DNA of 62,764 bases from NCBI GenBank assembly GCA_015179045.1, contig WHUZ01000159.1, forward strand, positions 1 through 62,764. Direction: 5' to 3'. A model generated the notes under the pieces. That model was not told where the DNA came from. It did not search any database and worked only from the letters and a program-made list of their open reading frames with translations. How positions within the stretch are numbered: position 1 is the stretch's first letter; each line of letters starts with the position of its first letter. This document shows positions 34,699 to 45,589 of this stretch, in pieces. The stretch comes from Kalaharituber pfeilii. Its lineage: Eukaryota > Ascomycota > Pezizomycetes > Pezizales > Pezizaceae. The translations under genes and the position numbers were made by a program.

Positions 34699-34746
34699 AG
34701 GGCGGCATGCAATCACTGGTATTTTTTTTAAAAAAAAAACAAAAAA
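34699..34746 (+). mobile_element. 48-bp tail-A micro-insertion
   Basis: AGGGCGGCATGCAATCACTG and a mixed T/A run between CGTCAATGTCC at 34688-34698 and 34747-34757. Copying stopped at the hairpin loop. Confidence 0.9.
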
Positions 34747-34856
34747 CGTCAATGTCCCAAACTGCCGGATCGCGATCTTCGCAAACGGCTGGATTGTCCG
34801 ATGCGCAAATGGTGCTCGGCAGGATTCAACTTCACATATTCTAGTCAAATTACCTA

Positions 34857-34920
34857 TTTTTTTTATTTGTTTGTTTTTAGTCACATAAGCTGCATAGAAG
34901 CTACCAGCCGGTGACAGGAA
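34857..34920 (-). mobile_element. Tail-C-type element end
   Basis: A T-rich run, then AGTCACATAAGCTGCATAG and GCTACCAGCCGGTGACAGG. Same layout as 26634-26703. Target duplication not resolved. Confidence 0.55.
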
Positions 34921-34924
34921 AAAA

Positions 34925-36586
34925 TTAATTGAACAAGAGCAATTTCATACCAATCATGATCTTTTTAGCGAAGAACCAGAGTGCTTTGCTTACTTGCAAG
35001 CATGTAAAGCTGCACAGCTCATCCAGCATTTGAAAATCGTCAGGTTTTGCAGGATACTGAAGGGTTTACTACCTGCACCTGCACCTCAATTGTACACCCT
35101 CAAAAGGCTGCAGACCGCAAATGAATAAGCTCTTGTGGATCTGGCGTAGCGTACTACAAATATAAAATCCTAAGAGCAAGAGGCAGTGAAAGATGAAGAC
35201 TACCAGCAGTACGACTTGATGAGTGATATCACAGAGTGAGATACTACTGTACTACTACAGAAAATCCAACATTTCATTTTTTGTTTCCTCATCTGCTCGT
35301 GAATTCAGGTGTAATTTTTCCATTTTTCATTTTTTACTTAATTGAGTAATCATGCATTCAACCTAGTAGCTCACAGAGTCACAGTGCATGGGTCGATGGT
35401 AGCCAGTAGGCCTGTACGTAGGCCCCTAGTCCACTTTAAGCTTGTCTTGCCATATATGCCTGCACAAACAATCGATCTAGCTACCCCACAATGTTGATAC
35501 CTGTGTCACAGTGTCATGGCGTAAAGTTTATCGTCTGATGAGGTCCGAGAGCGGCAGGCAGAATCTGCCTGTTCCGGAGAGGTTCCGGTGACCGGCCTCC
35601 CGACCGTAAGGCCCCTCAATACTACCACTCTCCTACTCCAAGTGCCATGCCTTCCGAGCTCCCGCTCCCCATCCCCCTCTCTCCCCTCCTCCCCTCCTCC
35701 CCACCGCTCTCTCCTCATCCTCCCTCCTCACATCCAACCTTCTCACTATATTACCATGCTACTATACCACTGCTATGCTAAGCCAGGCGGACATTCATGA
35801 CATGTATGCTCATCATGCTGCCATACTATAATACTACTATGCTGCTACATCAACCTATCACCATGCGTGCTGTAAATTGAGTATGTCAGTATGCTGCTAC
35901 TACGCTTGATATGCTTCCTGCTGCCATACTATCATACTTGCTATAAATTGAGCAAGAGATTAGTGACAGTGATTTTGCAGTATGCAAGCGGTACTATTAC
36001 CATGCTGCTATATTATTATTAAGATGCTTCGTTCGGGAGTCTAACATATAGTTAGGTATAAAGGGGAGTGTGAGTTGTCGCCACCAAGGAGGGAATGCGA
36101 ACCATACTGTGAGCAGGAAAAGTAGGCTGAGAAAGATATGCTAGCGAGCCAATGATGTTTTTTTTGCTGATGCGGTGCCGTGCTTGTTCTTGGCACTTCC
36201 ATCACTTCGGTAGCATATAGTAGATCGTCAACAATCATGCACTTGTATGCTAGCAGACGAACTTGGCGGAAACCGCATGAGTTCTCTTTACTTCCACTTC
36301 GGCGCTCGCCGCTTTGACGCCAGCAACTGTCGCACCCCCGTGCTCCCTTGCTGTGTTGGTGCATATGCTGACATACAAGTGGCATATCTTGCATGCGGCA
36401 TAGTTTGCGGACTTTGGTCACATTTGCGTCTTGGCAGGTTTTGTCTGATATGTAAGCTACTTTAACTGACAGCATTAGGCTGTGCGCTAACCTGCTTGGG
36501 CTAGTATAGCACTTAGTCATCACAAAGCCAGATTTCGCTAAGCGTTTTACGCAAAGGCTTTGTTCTGACATCAACCAACTGCCAAC
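34925..36586. other. Intergenic DNA upstream of the hydrolase
   Basis: No gene is supported. A CT-rich tract (35640-35720) and ATGCTGCTAC-type repeats (35800-36020) are present. A 177-codon minus-strand frame (36041-36574) ends next to the hydrolase start and is treated as chance. Confidence 0.45.
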
Positions 36587-38221
36587 ATGCGAGGAAGAAC
36601 TGTACGCTTCCCCTACCTGCCCCGACGCTTCTCTACCTGCACTCAGCTCTCCACACCGCTCTTATTGACTCCCCGAACTTTATTGCTACCCACGCGAAAT
36701 ATAGTTCGACTTAGTGCGCAGCAACGTCGAAATTTAACCAATGGATCTGGCGGAGTGGTGGGACTCAAGATTCTGTCATTGCACCCCGCCATCGTGTCCC
36801 CACTCGTGTTCGCAGGATTGGTGTGCTCACTTTGGGCTTATAAGGTATGCCTGAGTATACCTTCTTGATCTAGTCGGACGGGCGTGAAAATGGGAGATAG
36901 TGGTTACTGATTCACACCGTCGGTGTTTCCTGAAATCTCTGGTGCGCGGTAGTGTTTGATGCTTGTGATCTTCCAGAACAAGATCATCTACATGCCAGGC
37001 ATTCCACTCGGCTCCCGTCAGGAGCACATCGAGGATTATGCTCTAGCTAATTGCGGATTACAATGGCGAGAGATCAGGATTCCAAGTACAAATGGGGTTG
37101 TGCTTGCTGGTGCGATGACGAAAATCCGCATGCGCACTCGCAGGAATCCTCCAGCAGCTGGGGGTGCACTACTCAACCCGCAAGACATTAAACGGAAGAA
37201 GAGGGTGATAATCGTTTACTTTCAAGGGTGCGTATTTACTACATTCTACCGATTGATTGTCGATACAATTCCGCACAAGGAGCAACTAACCAATGAACGC
37301 TATTTAAGGAATGCGGCATCAACACCGCCACGCTTACCATTTCTTTCGTCAATCCTTTCCTCGCTTTTGAGTTCACATCATTCCGGTATGCAACTAAACG
37401 GCATAGATGAAGTCGAGGAGGTTGAGTACACATTGATCGCTCCCGCCTATCGCGGGTACTGGAAGTCAACCGGCCGTCCGCATCAAAGAGGAATAGAGGA
37501 GGATGGCTTGGCCGTTTTTAGGTTTCTGGAGCAAGGCGGGTACTTGACGTCGGCTTCGTCAATGGGTCCATCAGACTGCAATGCCAGCGGCGGAGACTCG
37601 AGGCCCACAGATTCTGGGAGTCCCTCAGACGAGCGACGTGATCAGAGTGTCCAGTTGGTACTGTGGGGGCAAAGCATTGGGGCAAATGTTGCTATGACGA
37701 CACTGGCGAATTACCTGGAAAGACGAGACGCCGGCATGCAAAATGGGCGTGAAAGAAGGGCGACGAAAGCAAACTCCATTACTGACATGGTGCGAACGCT
37801 CCCGATCCCATCCGCGGTCATCCTCGAAACACCGATAATGTCCGTCCCGCGTATGCTCATTGAGTTGTATCCACAAAAGTGGCTGCCATATCGCTACCTG
37901 ACTCCATTCCTGCGCAATTGGTGGGAGATGGATGCAGCTGTGAGGAGGATCGCGTGCAGAATCAATCAGAAGAAAGACCAAACAGTACTATGCCAGAATT
38001 CAGACCGCATTGGAAAGATTCTGATTTTGACGGCGGAAAAGGACGAGGTTGTTGGAAAGATGCAGGGAGATGAGGTGGAAGAGACAGTCAAAAGGTGGTT
38101 TAAGGACATGACACAGGTGAGGCGGGTTGTGGTGCGTGGAGCCTTGCATGTGGAATGCTTAACGAAAGGGCAAGGGAGGGCAGAGGTCCTCAAGCTACTT
38201 CAGGAGGTTTCAAACTATTGA
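36587..38221 (+). CDS. Alpha/beta hydrolase, membrane-anchored, ABHD-like
   Basis: Three exons: 36587-36844, 36953-37227 and 37309-38221, giving 481 residues. The introns are 36845-36952 (GTATGC..GGTAG) and 37228-37308 (GTGCGT..TTTAAG, branch CTAAC near 37286). The N-terminus is Arg-rich and mitochondrial-like (MRGRTVRFPYLPRRFSTC), then a membrane segment around LVFAGLVCSLWAY precedes FQNKIIYMP, a block typical of fungal members of this family. The nucleophile elbow is WGQSIGA (Ser codon 37673-37675); AEKDEVV and GALHVECL supply the Asp and His of the triad. Joining YFQG to NAASTPPRLPFL across the second intron restores the family's continuous block. Serine hydrolase activity on an acyl substrate is family knowledge; the substrate is unknown. 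No damage is seen, so this is probably a living gene. Confidence 0.9.
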
Positions 38222-38278
38222 CTGTAACGGATAAATGGTTGACGAGAATATGACGAATTTGGTTGTACATATATGACT

Positions 38279-38280
<2 letters not shown>

Positions 38281-38311
<31 letters not shown>

Positions 38312-38349
38312 CACGTGACCCCGCTTGCAGCTGTTCGCCATGGCAGGGC
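38281..38349 (-). mobile_element. 69-bp tail-B micro-insertion 60 bases after the hydrolase stop
   Basis: A T-run and TCACGTGACCCCGCTTGCAG..CCATGGCAGGGC. The target duplication ACATATATGACTGT is intact at 38267-38280. Its second copy (from 38350) is split by the MITE at 38355-38776 and completed at 38779-38787. The insertion lies where the hydrolase 3' UTR would be. Confidence 0.9.
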
Positions 38350-38354
38350 ACATA

Positions 38355-38776
38355 CAGTTTTCCCTTGCTATACCGGATCTGTAAAATCTGGCCTTTTTCG
38401 TCCGGTATAGCAAGGTTCCGCTATAGAATAAAATGCTTGGCAGGACAGAATAGGGATGGGCAGCAAAAATAATGTAATTGGGAACAACGACAGCCTAATT
38501 TTATTATGTAATGTTAAGTTTAGTAAGCATCTGAAGGTGAATGCAATGTGGGATAGCCAAGATTGGACGTTTCAGTGTTAGTGTATCCGGTATAGCAAAT
38601 ATTATTTGTATGGAGACAGGGGGGTAAGTGCCTGGCAATTCCTGTCCGGTCCGGTATTCTTAGTGCGTCCGGTATAGCAAGAGGGTTTTGTATGGGAGCA
38701 GGACGTAGCAACCTGAGAGTATCCGGTATAGCAAGGTTTCCGGTACAACGAGGTCCGGTATAGCAAGGGAAAACTG
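38355..38776 (+). mobile_element. 422-bp pogo-like MITE nested in a target duplication
   Basis: Same CAGTTTTCCCTTGCTATACC termini as at 19520, flanked by TA (38353-38354, 38777-38778). It is longer than the 19520 copy and carries extra TCCGGTATAGCAA words inside. It entered the right-hand duplication of the tail-B insertion, so it is the younger of the two. Confidence 0.9.
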
Positions 38777-38992
38777 TATATGACTGTAACTACGTACTTC
38801 ATAGACAGGCACACTTACGGAAGGTCACTTTCGTTATCGGTGGGAACAAAATTGAACAAGATCGGACTGAGCTAAATGTTAGCACCCTCAGAATCTCATG
38901 GAGGTGTAATTTCACTCTCCTGTATAAATTTGCCTCAATCCAAGCATACCAATATAAACTACCGCATAATCTGGTGACCAAGGGCCCAAGTC

Positions 38993-39058
38993 GCCCTGCC
39001 ATGGCAAACAGCTGCAAGCTGGGTCAGGTGAAAAAAAAAAAAAAAAAAAAAAAAAAAA
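38993..39058 (+). mobile_element. Tail-B micro-element
   Basis: GCCCTGCCATGGCAAACAGC..AGCTGGGTCAGGTG and an A-run of about 28. It begins at the same base as other tail-B micro-insertions. A target duplication is not clear. Confidence 0.7.
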
Positions 39059-39280
39059 GACCCCCAGTCAGACTTTCTAGGTTAAGCTGAATTCTGATCT
39101 CTTCTATCCCTATTTCACCTAGGAAGTGTCTCTCTTGCCTCCATCTACATAAAATTAGCAGCTTTACGTAAAGCTTCCCCTTTACTGATAGTGGGGTCTT
39201 GCTCGCCAGATTATGTAGTACCAATTCCTTGGTACAAAACTAAGTAAGGATGCCTTATCTGGTTAACAAGTAGATAAGTT

Positions 39281-39340
39281 TTTTTTTTTTTTTTTTTTTT
39301 TATCACGTGACCCCGCATGCAGCTGTTCGCCAAGGCAGGG
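39281..39340 (-). mobile_element. 60-bp tail-B micro-insertion
   Basis: A T-run and TATCACGTGACCCCGCATGC..GCCAAGGCAGGG between CAAGTAGATAAGTT at 39267-39280 and 39341-39354. Confidence 0.95.
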
Positions 39341-39628
39341 CAAGTAGATAAGTTAACACATGGATAATCTTTGCACTTGCCGATTGCACTGTACTTTGGG
39401 CCATGCAACCTAACCCACTTGAGTAGTCAACTTGGCCTAGACCGAGTTGAGACACATACTAATACCCACCATACATGCAACTCATTACCACGTAAATATT
39501 TAGAACTTACTAACTTTGCTCATAATCACGTATTATAGACCCATATTGCTCTATTCAATAACCAAACTTTGGTATATCAATACAGAATTTAGATCGCCAC
39601 TTTTTTGTCACGTACTGTAATGCCGTAT

Positions 39629-40438
39629 AGTAGTAGTTATCAGTTATGCATTATGTTATATTACGTTAGGTAATATGACATAAGCAAACGCTCTGATTAG
39701 CTGATTTCGTTACCTAAAACCACCGATTTTCATTATGCGATATAACGATAATCATGTTACTAAATTATCACATAACCACCATAACTTCATATAACTCTAA
39801 GTAATGACAAGGATATGTAACCTGTTTTTGGCTAAGCTCAGAGGTTTCTGACTACTTTTACCTAAATTAGTAAGATTTGAACAACAGATGGATATATATG
39901 ATACGTCTTCAATCTACCATTTCATGAGCATATGCGACGTACTTAAGCGACATGCGACAGCCGGAAAGGCGCCGCAGTTGCATAATGAGTACTATATGAG
40001 CTACGCAGAGGACTAGCGAGTATCGCTAGTCAAGTGTCTTTTTGACCTGGCGGACGGTAACTTTCTGCGTTTACCACCTCCGTAACAGAGAGCTCACCAG
40101 CTTCTGTCACTATAAGTCAGTAAATGTCCGCTACAACAGCAACAAGTTCACACACTGCTATTTCATACTCTGCTACTCCATGCTCTGCTACTCCATGCTC
40201 TGCTACTTCCATGAGCAAGCAAACTAGTAACCTTGTATGAACAAATAACGAAATTGTTAGACTAGTTATTTGGATGCTAGAAACAAGGTGTGGAGTATGA
40301 TGATATTATGGATGTGATAATATGCAACAGTAACATAAGTTACATAGGAGAAATCAGCTACTCTCTCTTACTTAGGCTTAGTTGATTGATATGAGTTACC
40401 TAATGTAACGTAATATAATATATAACTGATAACTACTA
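39629..40438. mobile_element. TIR element of about 810 bp, class unassigned
   Basis: TAGTAGTTATCAGTTATGCA at the left reappears inverted at the right (ATATAACTGATAACTACTA), and similarity continues for about 45 bp. No transposase is visible and no target duplication could be fixed; the right end abuts the foldback element. Confidence 0.6.
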
Positions 40439-40935
40439 CGATGGTTCACCACTTTCCTAAACACATGTACCACTAAAACTGCGCAACTTTCGTACTCAAT
40501 ATCTCAACAACCACAATAGTATTTATGAATACACTTTGTATAACTATTAGACACAGTGTAATTCTTGCTATATAGTACTTTTTCTTTATCAAAAATTGTG
40601 GGTACAAAGGAATTATGGCTTCTCATATTTTTGTTGAAAGGCTTAGTATTTATTTGTATGGAATCTCTATACAAAATGTTACCACCCCCGAATTCTGCAT
40701 CCTACAGCTGCAATCAATTCATGAAAAAAATTCAGATACTCATATTTAGTATAGCATTACTCAGTCTGAAACTATGAGCAATATAGTTAGGTAATACCTG
40801 TAGTGGTTGTGAAATTATTTACAATATTCATATTTCCCATAGAAACCATTTGTATTTTTTTTCTTTTTTTTTTTTTCTTTCATTAATCGCATAAACCATT
40901 TGTATGAGAACAATGCCCAAAAGTAAATAGTTGTA
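40439..40935 (+). mobile_element. Foldback element copy 2, left half
   Basis: Homologous to 20177-20671 with many transitions. It stops within the middle of the element at ATAGTTGTA, where the 11.9 kb TIR unit begins. It also holds the 37-bp micro-insertion at 40856. Confidence 0.95.
40856..40892 (-). mobile_element. 37-bp tail-A micro-insertion with empty-site proof
   Basis: A T-rich run then TTTCATTAATCGCAT between AAACCATTTGTAT at 40843-40855 and 40893-40905. The undisturbed sequence with a single AAACCATTTGTAT is at 20629-20641 in foldback copy 1. Only about 15 nt besides the A-run were copied. Confidence 0.95.
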
Positions 40936-41738
40936 TGTTCTCGTACCTAGCCTACAGAGACCAGTTGCCAAGCCGAATATTTCTTACAACCTGTCTCTTA
41001 GTCTAGAACTAAAGTAGCCCACATGCTAGGAAACTAGTTACCCGACATTGGTTTGCTACCCGACTTGCAGGTATTTTTTTTTTTATTTTTTATTTTATTA
41101 CTCACATGCCGCCTGACAGGCTATGGCGAGAGATTAGGTATATAATGAGCAGAAGAGAGAATATAAGAGAATAGTAATAGATAAAACGAAATATAACTCG
41201 ATATTAAAAGAAAATTACTTCGCCACCCAGTCCAAGACCTCTGCCAGCATGTCTCCTTCCCCGCCTGGCTTTGTTGGGTGCTTCAACCTCATCTCCCCTC
41301 CTAAGAGTCTTTTCTTCCATGCCTCGCATTCATTCATGATGTGAGCAAAGTTCTTGAGAGCTTTGCCATACTACCTACACTTCGGTGATTCATCTCTCTC
41401 TATCTGGTGCCTCCACTGCCGCAGACCTTTGTTCCCCAGCATGCCTGCGAGGGTGGCTACCCTCCTTCTATTCCTCAGATATTCTAAAGGCTAGTATGAC
41501 AGTTATAGTCTCTTCCTCTTATTGACCCTCCATATCTTGGCGTATTGCCTCATGCCTATCTTGGTAACCATCTCGTCTTGGTATTGCAGTGCCATGCCAA
41601 TCTTGGCTACCATGTCTACCTCAGTATTGCATTTAATGCCTTTGTATGCCTTCACCTATAATATCTGTTACTGCAGACTGTTCTCTCCTCCCACTGTCTC
41701 CTTACTAATCTTGCCAATGAATTCAACCACAACAGGAC

Positions 41739-42206
41739 CCCCGATGCCGCCACCCCTGCACATGGCATCGTCGTACACGGCATTGCCCTAAGGAAGGACT
41801 TGGGCAAGGTTCGAAAGTAGCTGGAGGCGAGTAACAAGTTAGGAAAGACGGTGGGCATTCGCTGGCTGAGAAAGAAGACAACACTGGTCGAGGAAGGAAA
41901 GAAGACCAGTTCGGTGGAATTATATCTGGAGAAGCCGACAGAGGTGGAGAAAGTGAGACTTGGATGACGTTGGATGAGAGTGGACCAGTACGAATGGGAC
42001 AGGGACGGAAGTAGGACGGACGGACTGGCCCTCTGAGTTTTAGATATTTCCCTTTCCCGCATCACGTAGGACTACCGCGGGCAACACATGTAGCTAGTGG
42101 GTGCGATCGTTTTGACTTCTTTTACTTTCATTAATAAAGACCCTCGCCATAGCCCGTAGGGCGGCATGCGAGTAATGAAATAAAAAAAAAAAAAAAAAAA
42201 AAAAAC
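41739..42206 (+). mobile_element. 5'-truncated ORF1-only element nested in another
   Basis: Between CCACAACAGGAC at 41727-41738 and 42207-42218. It encodes the domain end (GIVVHGIALRKDLGKVRK, then KKTSSVELYLEKPTEVEKV) with two stops, a 3' leader, tail A and an A-run. Confidence 0.9.
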
Positions 42207-42488
42207 CACAACAGGACAAGTGCTTGGAAGCGACTCCGCAACTACGACGTCTCCCCCAGCGAAACCTACATAGATCGGAAGCTCTCAGCACGCTGAGTCT
42301 TTTGATCTAATTTTTACCCTTCGATTCCATAACCCGCGGATTCTCCCGGAGGGTGAAGTTTCGAGGAAATTTCAGCTCATCAACCCCGTTGCCAACACCC
42401 CGCCACTGCCTCCCCCCCGCCGCCACCACCATCCCCCCCTCCGTGAACTCTCTGCTGGGACGACCTAGACATATCACAATGGGATACC

Positions 42489-43403
42489 ATGAAGAAAAAG
42501 TTGGGAGATGCGGGCATTGGCTGGGGCTTGGTACTCGCCTCATTGTGGAAACACAGAGCCCGAAGCGACGACCCCCCGTCGGAGAGCGCGCGTCTGCTTA
42601 TACAGTTCGACGACGATCCCACCACGCTGACGGCGAGCGGAACGAGACCACACGACCCTCTCTCAACATGGGTGGCACCAGAGTCACCACCACCGCCTGC
42701 CGCATCACCACCACCGCCACCCCCATCACCACCGCCACCACAGCTACTGGGGCTTAGCAGCATCACGTGCATACAAACAGTTCCGGTGGAACCAACTCCC
42801 GAAGCCATCGGCTTCAGCTTTGACATACTACTTTCGGAGGAACCCTCTCCGGAAGCTCCCACTGCTCCCGCCCTCGGCCCCGCAGCCAACACACCATCGA
42901 CTCCGCCCGCGAACAGCCAAAACAGGAGAAAAGGCAAAACGGAGTCTGCGCACCCCTACGCCTTCAAGAAAAGACTTGACGAGGCGGAGGCAAGAAAAAT
43001 AGCCTCCACCGGGGCATCATCACCAACACCCCCGCCGGCGCCCGCGCCCACCCCCACCACCCCCACTAGGACCACATCGAAGACCGTACCCCCTCGAAAC
43101 CAGAAAGCCAAATCCCCCACCCAACCATCCACCAATGCCACCACCTCCAGATACGGCATCGTAATACACGGAATTGCCTTGAGAAAAAATCTCGGGAATG
43201 TCCGGAGATGGCTGGGAGCCGACAACAAAGACTTGGGACAGATAACCGGAATAAGGTGGCTACGGAACAAGAAGACACTCATCGAGGAGGGAAAGTAGAT
43301 AACCTCGGTTGTTGTTTACCTGGAAGACGACAAGGAAACAGACAGGGTGAGACTCGGAGGGAGATGGTTGAGATTGTGCCGATACGAGTGGGACAGAGTG
43401 TAA
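42489..43403 (+). pseudogene. ORF1 with VIHGI domain (tail-A element)
   Basis: The open frame from 42489 to TAG 43296-43298 encodes about 269 residues. The stop stands where relatives have Lys (EEGK, stop, ITSVVVYLE), and the frame then continues to TAA 43401-43403. Long proline stretches, an Ala/Pro/Thr-rich middle, and the C-terminal domain YGIVIHGIALRKNLGNVRRW with GIRWLRNKKT match the element at 16478-17588. The first Met here is arbitrary: the leader frame and an overlapping frame from 42353 suggest one upstream frameshift. Confidence 0.7.
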
Positions 43404-45401
43404 AGTTCACGCTGCTATGACAGGAATAATACTGCATTCAATAGCAACTATCCGTGTTCGACATAATGTGATAAAAAAACAGAATGAGAAGTCAACCCAT
43501 ACATATACCCGCACACTGGCTGAAGGCCCCTCCCCACAGTTCTCCCTATCGGTCCAACCATCCCTCCGTCGCACTCACAAACCATCCGACGGCACAACAA
43601 TTCCCCCGACCCGCATAAGCCTCATGCATGGGCGAGGGGCTAGATTAACGTTTCTCCAACACAGAGAACGGAAATAGGACGTTCCTCGCATCGGCCCACC
43701 CACAACACCAGGGAGAACAGTAGGCCTTACATGTATTTAGTCGTTTAGTTAGCAGTTTTCCTTTGAAATAAACCCTCGCCATAGCCCGTATGGCGGCACG
43801 CCAGTAATGAAATAAAAAAATAAAAAAAATTATTAATCTTGCAGGACCTTCTGGAGTTGGATCCTCCTTAGCTATCCCCTGCATTCTCGTTATGGTGATC
43901 CTGGAGTTAGTGACTATTAGTATCTCCCCATCCTTTCCTAGGGCTTCTCCTAGGGCTATCATCTCTATCTTATTCACTATACAGCATGTTCTCAGGTATA
44001 TGGAGGTATTGTTGCTGCCATGATGGACTCCAGCACCTGTTCTATCTTCTAACCTGCTTCCATTGGTGTATATGCTCATCTACCCTTCATCTTCTTCTTT
44101 GGTAGTGATAGCTTCCCAGTCATCTCTGGGAAGGTCCCTAGGGTGATGCGGGTGAATGTGGAGTAGCAGGAGCTCGCAGTGCTCAAGTGAGCCTCTCAAG
44201 TATCTCATGTCTAGTTGTAGATCTGTAATCAGTTCGTCTTTGAATCTCAATGCCCTGACCTCTACCCTCTCGACCTCCCTGCTAATAAATGTCTCAACCA
44301 ATTCCAGTTTTATTAACCCTTCACCTATATCTCTTCTCATCCCCTAGGGGGCCCCGGTGATCTCCCTCGCTATCGAGTATTGCCATTTTTCCAGCTGTCT
44401 GAGTTTGTGTCCTACTGGGATACCTTGTAAATAGCTCACCTGCACACAGCTGCCCCAGGTCGCTATATTTCTAGTGATGTTGATGTAGAGTTGCCTCCTT
44501 TTGGCTAGTAGTACCTTACCTAGCTGGGATGCCACCCTCCATGCTGCCTTGTCTAGCTGTAGTCTTCTGTCAAAGTGGTCATTGAACTTTATCTCCCAGT
44601 TGACATAAAGTCCTACTAGTAGTTTATAGCTCTGCTCCTTTATGCCTATGATGAGGGTTTCAAACTTTTAGTAATCCAGTTCGAACCCCTCTTCTAGTGC
44701 CTTTTTGGTCATCTTTACATGATATTCCCATATGTCCCGCTTTAGTTGTCTCAGTAACTTGTTAGACAAAACCCTGTGAGTGTCATCAACGTAGGAGTTG
44801 GTGAACTCTCGCTTCTCCGCCTTCTCTGCTACCGGTGCTATCCCCATAAGAAAAAGCACTAGGGATAGGGAGGAGCCTTGGGGAGTCCCATCTGGTATCT
44901 TGCCTCTGCCTCTGGTCTTCTTATCCCACGAGATCTAGAATTCATTTGGCTGTAGAAACCCTTCGATAAAGGCTGCTATGTTCGGGTCGACTGCCTCAAT
45001 TCTCCTCACTACCCTCTCTTTCCATAGGTGGTTGAAAGCCGGACTTGCGGGTAGTTTTTTTATACTTGTTTTGAGCCTACATATACCATCTGGCTGTGAG
45101 AACAACATACAGTACTACCTGAGTATGAGAACACTACATATAATACCGCGTACCACGAGATCAGATATTATATAACACAGGAATCGAAAATCAATTATTC
45201 CACCTAATAATACACTCTTATATATATATCTTAGATTTAATTAAAGATGCTAAATTAATACTGAAGAGCTTTAGAAGAGACTTTGCAGATTGAATCCACA
45301 AAGTCTCTTCTAATGCTTATATCGCCTCCGAGAGTCTTTATCCCTGGATTTACAAAGAATTTGCTCCTGAAACATGACTCCCATCCTTTATCCGACATCT
45401 T

Positions 45402-45456
45402 TTTTTTTTTTTTTTTATATCAGTACTCGCATACCGCCCTAAGGGCTACGGCGAGG
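45402..45456 (-). mobile_element. 55-bp tail-A micro-insertion
   Basis: A T-run and ATATCAGTACTCGCATACCG..CTACGGCGAGG between ATCCGACATCTT at 45390-45401 and 45457-45468. It contains exactly the hairpin and the A-run. Confidence 0.95.
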
Positions 45457-45589
45457 ATCCGACATCTTTGGCAAGTCTATAAATTTGAGTTATCCATTGG
45501 TTCAGAGAGAGAATACTCCTAAAAGCCATCAGGTCTTGTTGCTATACTACTACTGGATTTCTCTGAACTCCTGAGTAGGCCTCCTCACT

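Larger units (their letters stand above)
41715..43829 (+). mobile_element. ORF1-only element, tail A, nested in LINE-A
   Basis: Flanked by TTACTAATCTTGC (41702-41714) and TTATTAATCTTGC (43830-43842). The leader (42219 on: AAGTGCTTGGAAGC, CCCAGCGAAACCTACATAGA) is shared with the tail-B element at 33689-32078. It contains a smaller copy of its own kind at 41739-42206. Confidence 0.85.
41074..45041 (-). mobile_element. LINE-A, 5'-truncated, with nested insertions
   Basis: Flanked by GACTTGCAGGTA (41062-41073) and GACTTGCGGGTA (45042-45053; one transition). The minus strand runs from inside the RT to tail A (CACATGCCGCCTGACAGGCT on the plus strand). It is split by an ORF1-only element at 41715-43829. 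Confidence 0.85.
41215..45041 (-). pseudogene. LINE-A ORF2 fragment (RT end, RNase H, CCHC)
   Basis: From 45041 down to 43843 and again from 41701 to the stop at 41215-41217. RT motifs are GTPQGSSLSLVLF and the catalytic YVDD (codons 44782-44793). RNase H follows (SIYTNGSRLEDRTGAGVH, with D to N in the first catalytic position, and ITITRMQGIA). After the nested insertion come RRQWEERT, HIMNECEAWKKR and the ending EVLDWVAK. Several stops occur (before KFETLIIG and after KEEDEG, for example), mostly at Trp or Gln sites. It is a non-functional relative of 21279-22268. Confidence 0.85.

Noticed and set aside
36041..36574. 177-codon minus-strand frame divergent to the hydrolase
   Set aside because: No domain, amino-acid make-up like random sequence, and it fills the hydrolase promoter.
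42380..42937. 185-codon Gly/Ser-rich minus-strand frame
   Set aside because: Again the complement of a proline-rich ORF1.
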